A DNA stretch of 64,000 nucleotides from an uncultured Porphyromonadaceae bacterium (lineage in GTDB: Bacteria; Bacteroidota; Bacteroidia; Bacteroidales; Muribaculaceae): contig USMC01000007.1 of NCBI GenBank assembly GCA_900555715.1, positions 16,887-80,886 on the forward strand, read 5' to 3'. This document shows, in pieces, positions 63,498 through 64,000 of the stretch. Each line of letters begins with the position of its first letter. Position 1 is the stretch's first letter. The notes under the pieces are model-generated. The model was not told the origin of the DNA and made no database searches. It saw only the letters and a list, made by a program, of their open reading frames with translations. The translations under genes and the position numbers were made by a program.

Positions 63498-63584
63498 GCG
63501 TGGGAAACCATACCGTTGCCCGTTCCCGTATGGAGGCCTTCGCATTGCCTAAATTCGAAGAACGAGCAACGCAGAAGCCCACGC
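63498..63584 (-). ncRNA. Candidate structured leader RNA (three-way junction, possible switch)
   Basis: On the minus strand P1 is 7 bp (GCGTGGG, 63584-63578, with CCCACGC, 63504-63498). P2 is 7 bp with one G-T (63572-63566 with 63548-63542). P3 is 6 bp (CCATAC, 63533-63528, with GTATGG, 63513-63508). The whole 14-nt loop of P3 (63527-63514) is complementary, with three G-T pairs, to 63571-63558, which is the 5' strand and loop of P2. That helix excludes P2, so two states are possible. I cannot match it to a named riboswitch class. Confidence 0.5.
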
Positions 63585-63835
63585 AAAATCATATATACAC
63601 GTCTTGCAGCTACCGCAGTACGCAGCCGCCACACATAGCCGGATATACAATCCATGGACATCTACCGTTGCCGATTCTGATCGAATTTAAGAAAGTTGCG
63701 AAGTTTCCATACGTCAGAACAAGCGTTGATAAACGCCTTTCAAAAATTAATTGTCTTGCAGTCACTCTTGACCGCAATTTCCTCCCGCCCCGTAGAACCC
63801 ACAAACAGTCGGGCTTCTGCGTTACGTTTGGATTT

Positions 63836-63866
63836 CAAAAGTAGTCAAATTCTTACAATCTTCAAA
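63836..63866 (-). promoter_or_regulatory. Promoter of the surface-protein operon
   Basis: On the minus strand TTTG (63866-63863) and TACTTTTG (63843-63836) are 19 bp apart, a good Bacteroidetes promoter; transcription would begin near 63829, about 435 nt before the ATG at 63394. Confidence 0.65.
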
Positions 63867-64000
63867 TTCCAAGCACAGAATTTAACATTTTTAATACTCA
63901 TTGGTATAATATAACGTATTTGATAAGAATAATTCTTCCGGCAAGCACGGCTCTTTCATTTTAACTCAAAATAACGGCATAATCTCCCTTACCCGATTCT

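Larger units (their letters stand above)
63395..64000 (-). other. Long non-coding leader and upstream region of the surface-protein operon
   Basis: 606 bp without a credible gene. The predicted promoter at 63836-63866 leaves an untranslated leader of about 430 nt. Short frames in it (for example a minus-strand frame at 63407-63661) lie over strongly paired RNA and lack coding character. Within the leader a three-way junction (63498-63584) and a 13-bp inverted repeat (63568-63580 with 63811-63823) are the main structures. Beyond 63870 the DNA is AT-rich and I see nothing specific. Confidence 0.6.

Noticed and set aside
63407..63661. 84-codon minus-strand frame in the leader region
   Set aside because: It runs across the strongly paired RNA element, has a Cys/Arg-rich translation and no neighbour in frame; more likely untranslated RNA.
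1..64000. tRNA, rRNA, transposase, integrase or phage genes
   Set aside because: I looked for CCA-ending cloverleaf stretches, rRNA motifs and DDE or tyrosine-recombinase motifs and recognised none; the accessory character comes from PUL content, not from visible mobile elements.

Overview
The window looks like a chromosomal segment of a gut Bacteroidales bacterium, most likely of the Muribaculaceae/Prevotella type. The reasons are a SusC/SusD pair, a hybrid two-component sensor (HTCS), many secreted glycoside hydrolases, Bacteroidetes promoters of the form TTTG-N19/20-TAnnTTTG, and C-terminal tails ending in short strand-rich segments. It is almost entirely polysaccharide utilisation, followed by a thiamin operon and a surface-protein operon.

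Region 1 (1-2610): the end of a secreted (alpha/alpha)6-like protein, then a compact three-gene minus-strand cassette. The cassette has an Xre repressor, a DUF3990 ADP-ribosyltransferase-fold protein and a small partner. All are joined by ATGA overlaps and an operator-like palindrome sits in the promoter. It resembles a toxin-antitoxin or defence module.

Region 2 (2712-19307): a GH2 beta-galactosidase-like gene converges on a long minus-strand series: DUF4965-GH2 fusion, GH76, DUF4965, GH92, acyltransferase, mannose-6-phosphate isomerase and ROK kinase. GH76 plus GH92, with GH125 further on, followed by mannose phosphorylation and isomerisation, is the logic of alpha-mannan (fungal wall or mannoprotein) use. 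The GH92 carries Gln where the family usually has its acid Glu.

Region 3 (19605-40415): a secreted 926-residue protein of unknown function, an HTCS regulator, a GH43-like lipoprotein, then the core PUL: TIG-domain lipoprotein, SusC, SusD, DUF4973 lipoprotein, GH125 and a GH43-SGNH multimodular enzyme.

Region 4 (40429-50116): a GxGYxYP protein and a small secreted protein on the minus strand, then a plus-strand set of GH127, a GH115 relic lacking its catalytic barrel, GH78 and a lipoprotein mutarotase. These suggest arabinose/rhamnose-containing plant glycans.

Region 5 (50117-57118): a gene relic, a strong promoter preceded by repeated AAATTTACCACC sites, a TPP riboswitch, and thiS-thiE(fused)-thiG-thiH-thiF-methyltransferase(broken)-tenA-thiD. 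thiC is not in the operon.

Region 6 (57141-64000): a minus-strand operon of three secreted proteins (beta-helix; EYFW-repeat/Big_2/dockerin-like; cohesin-like/nine Big_2 repeats). A predicted ~430-nt structured leader RNA with two mutually exclusive long-range pairings precedes it. This leader and the cassette of region 1 are the best candidates for undescribed biology.
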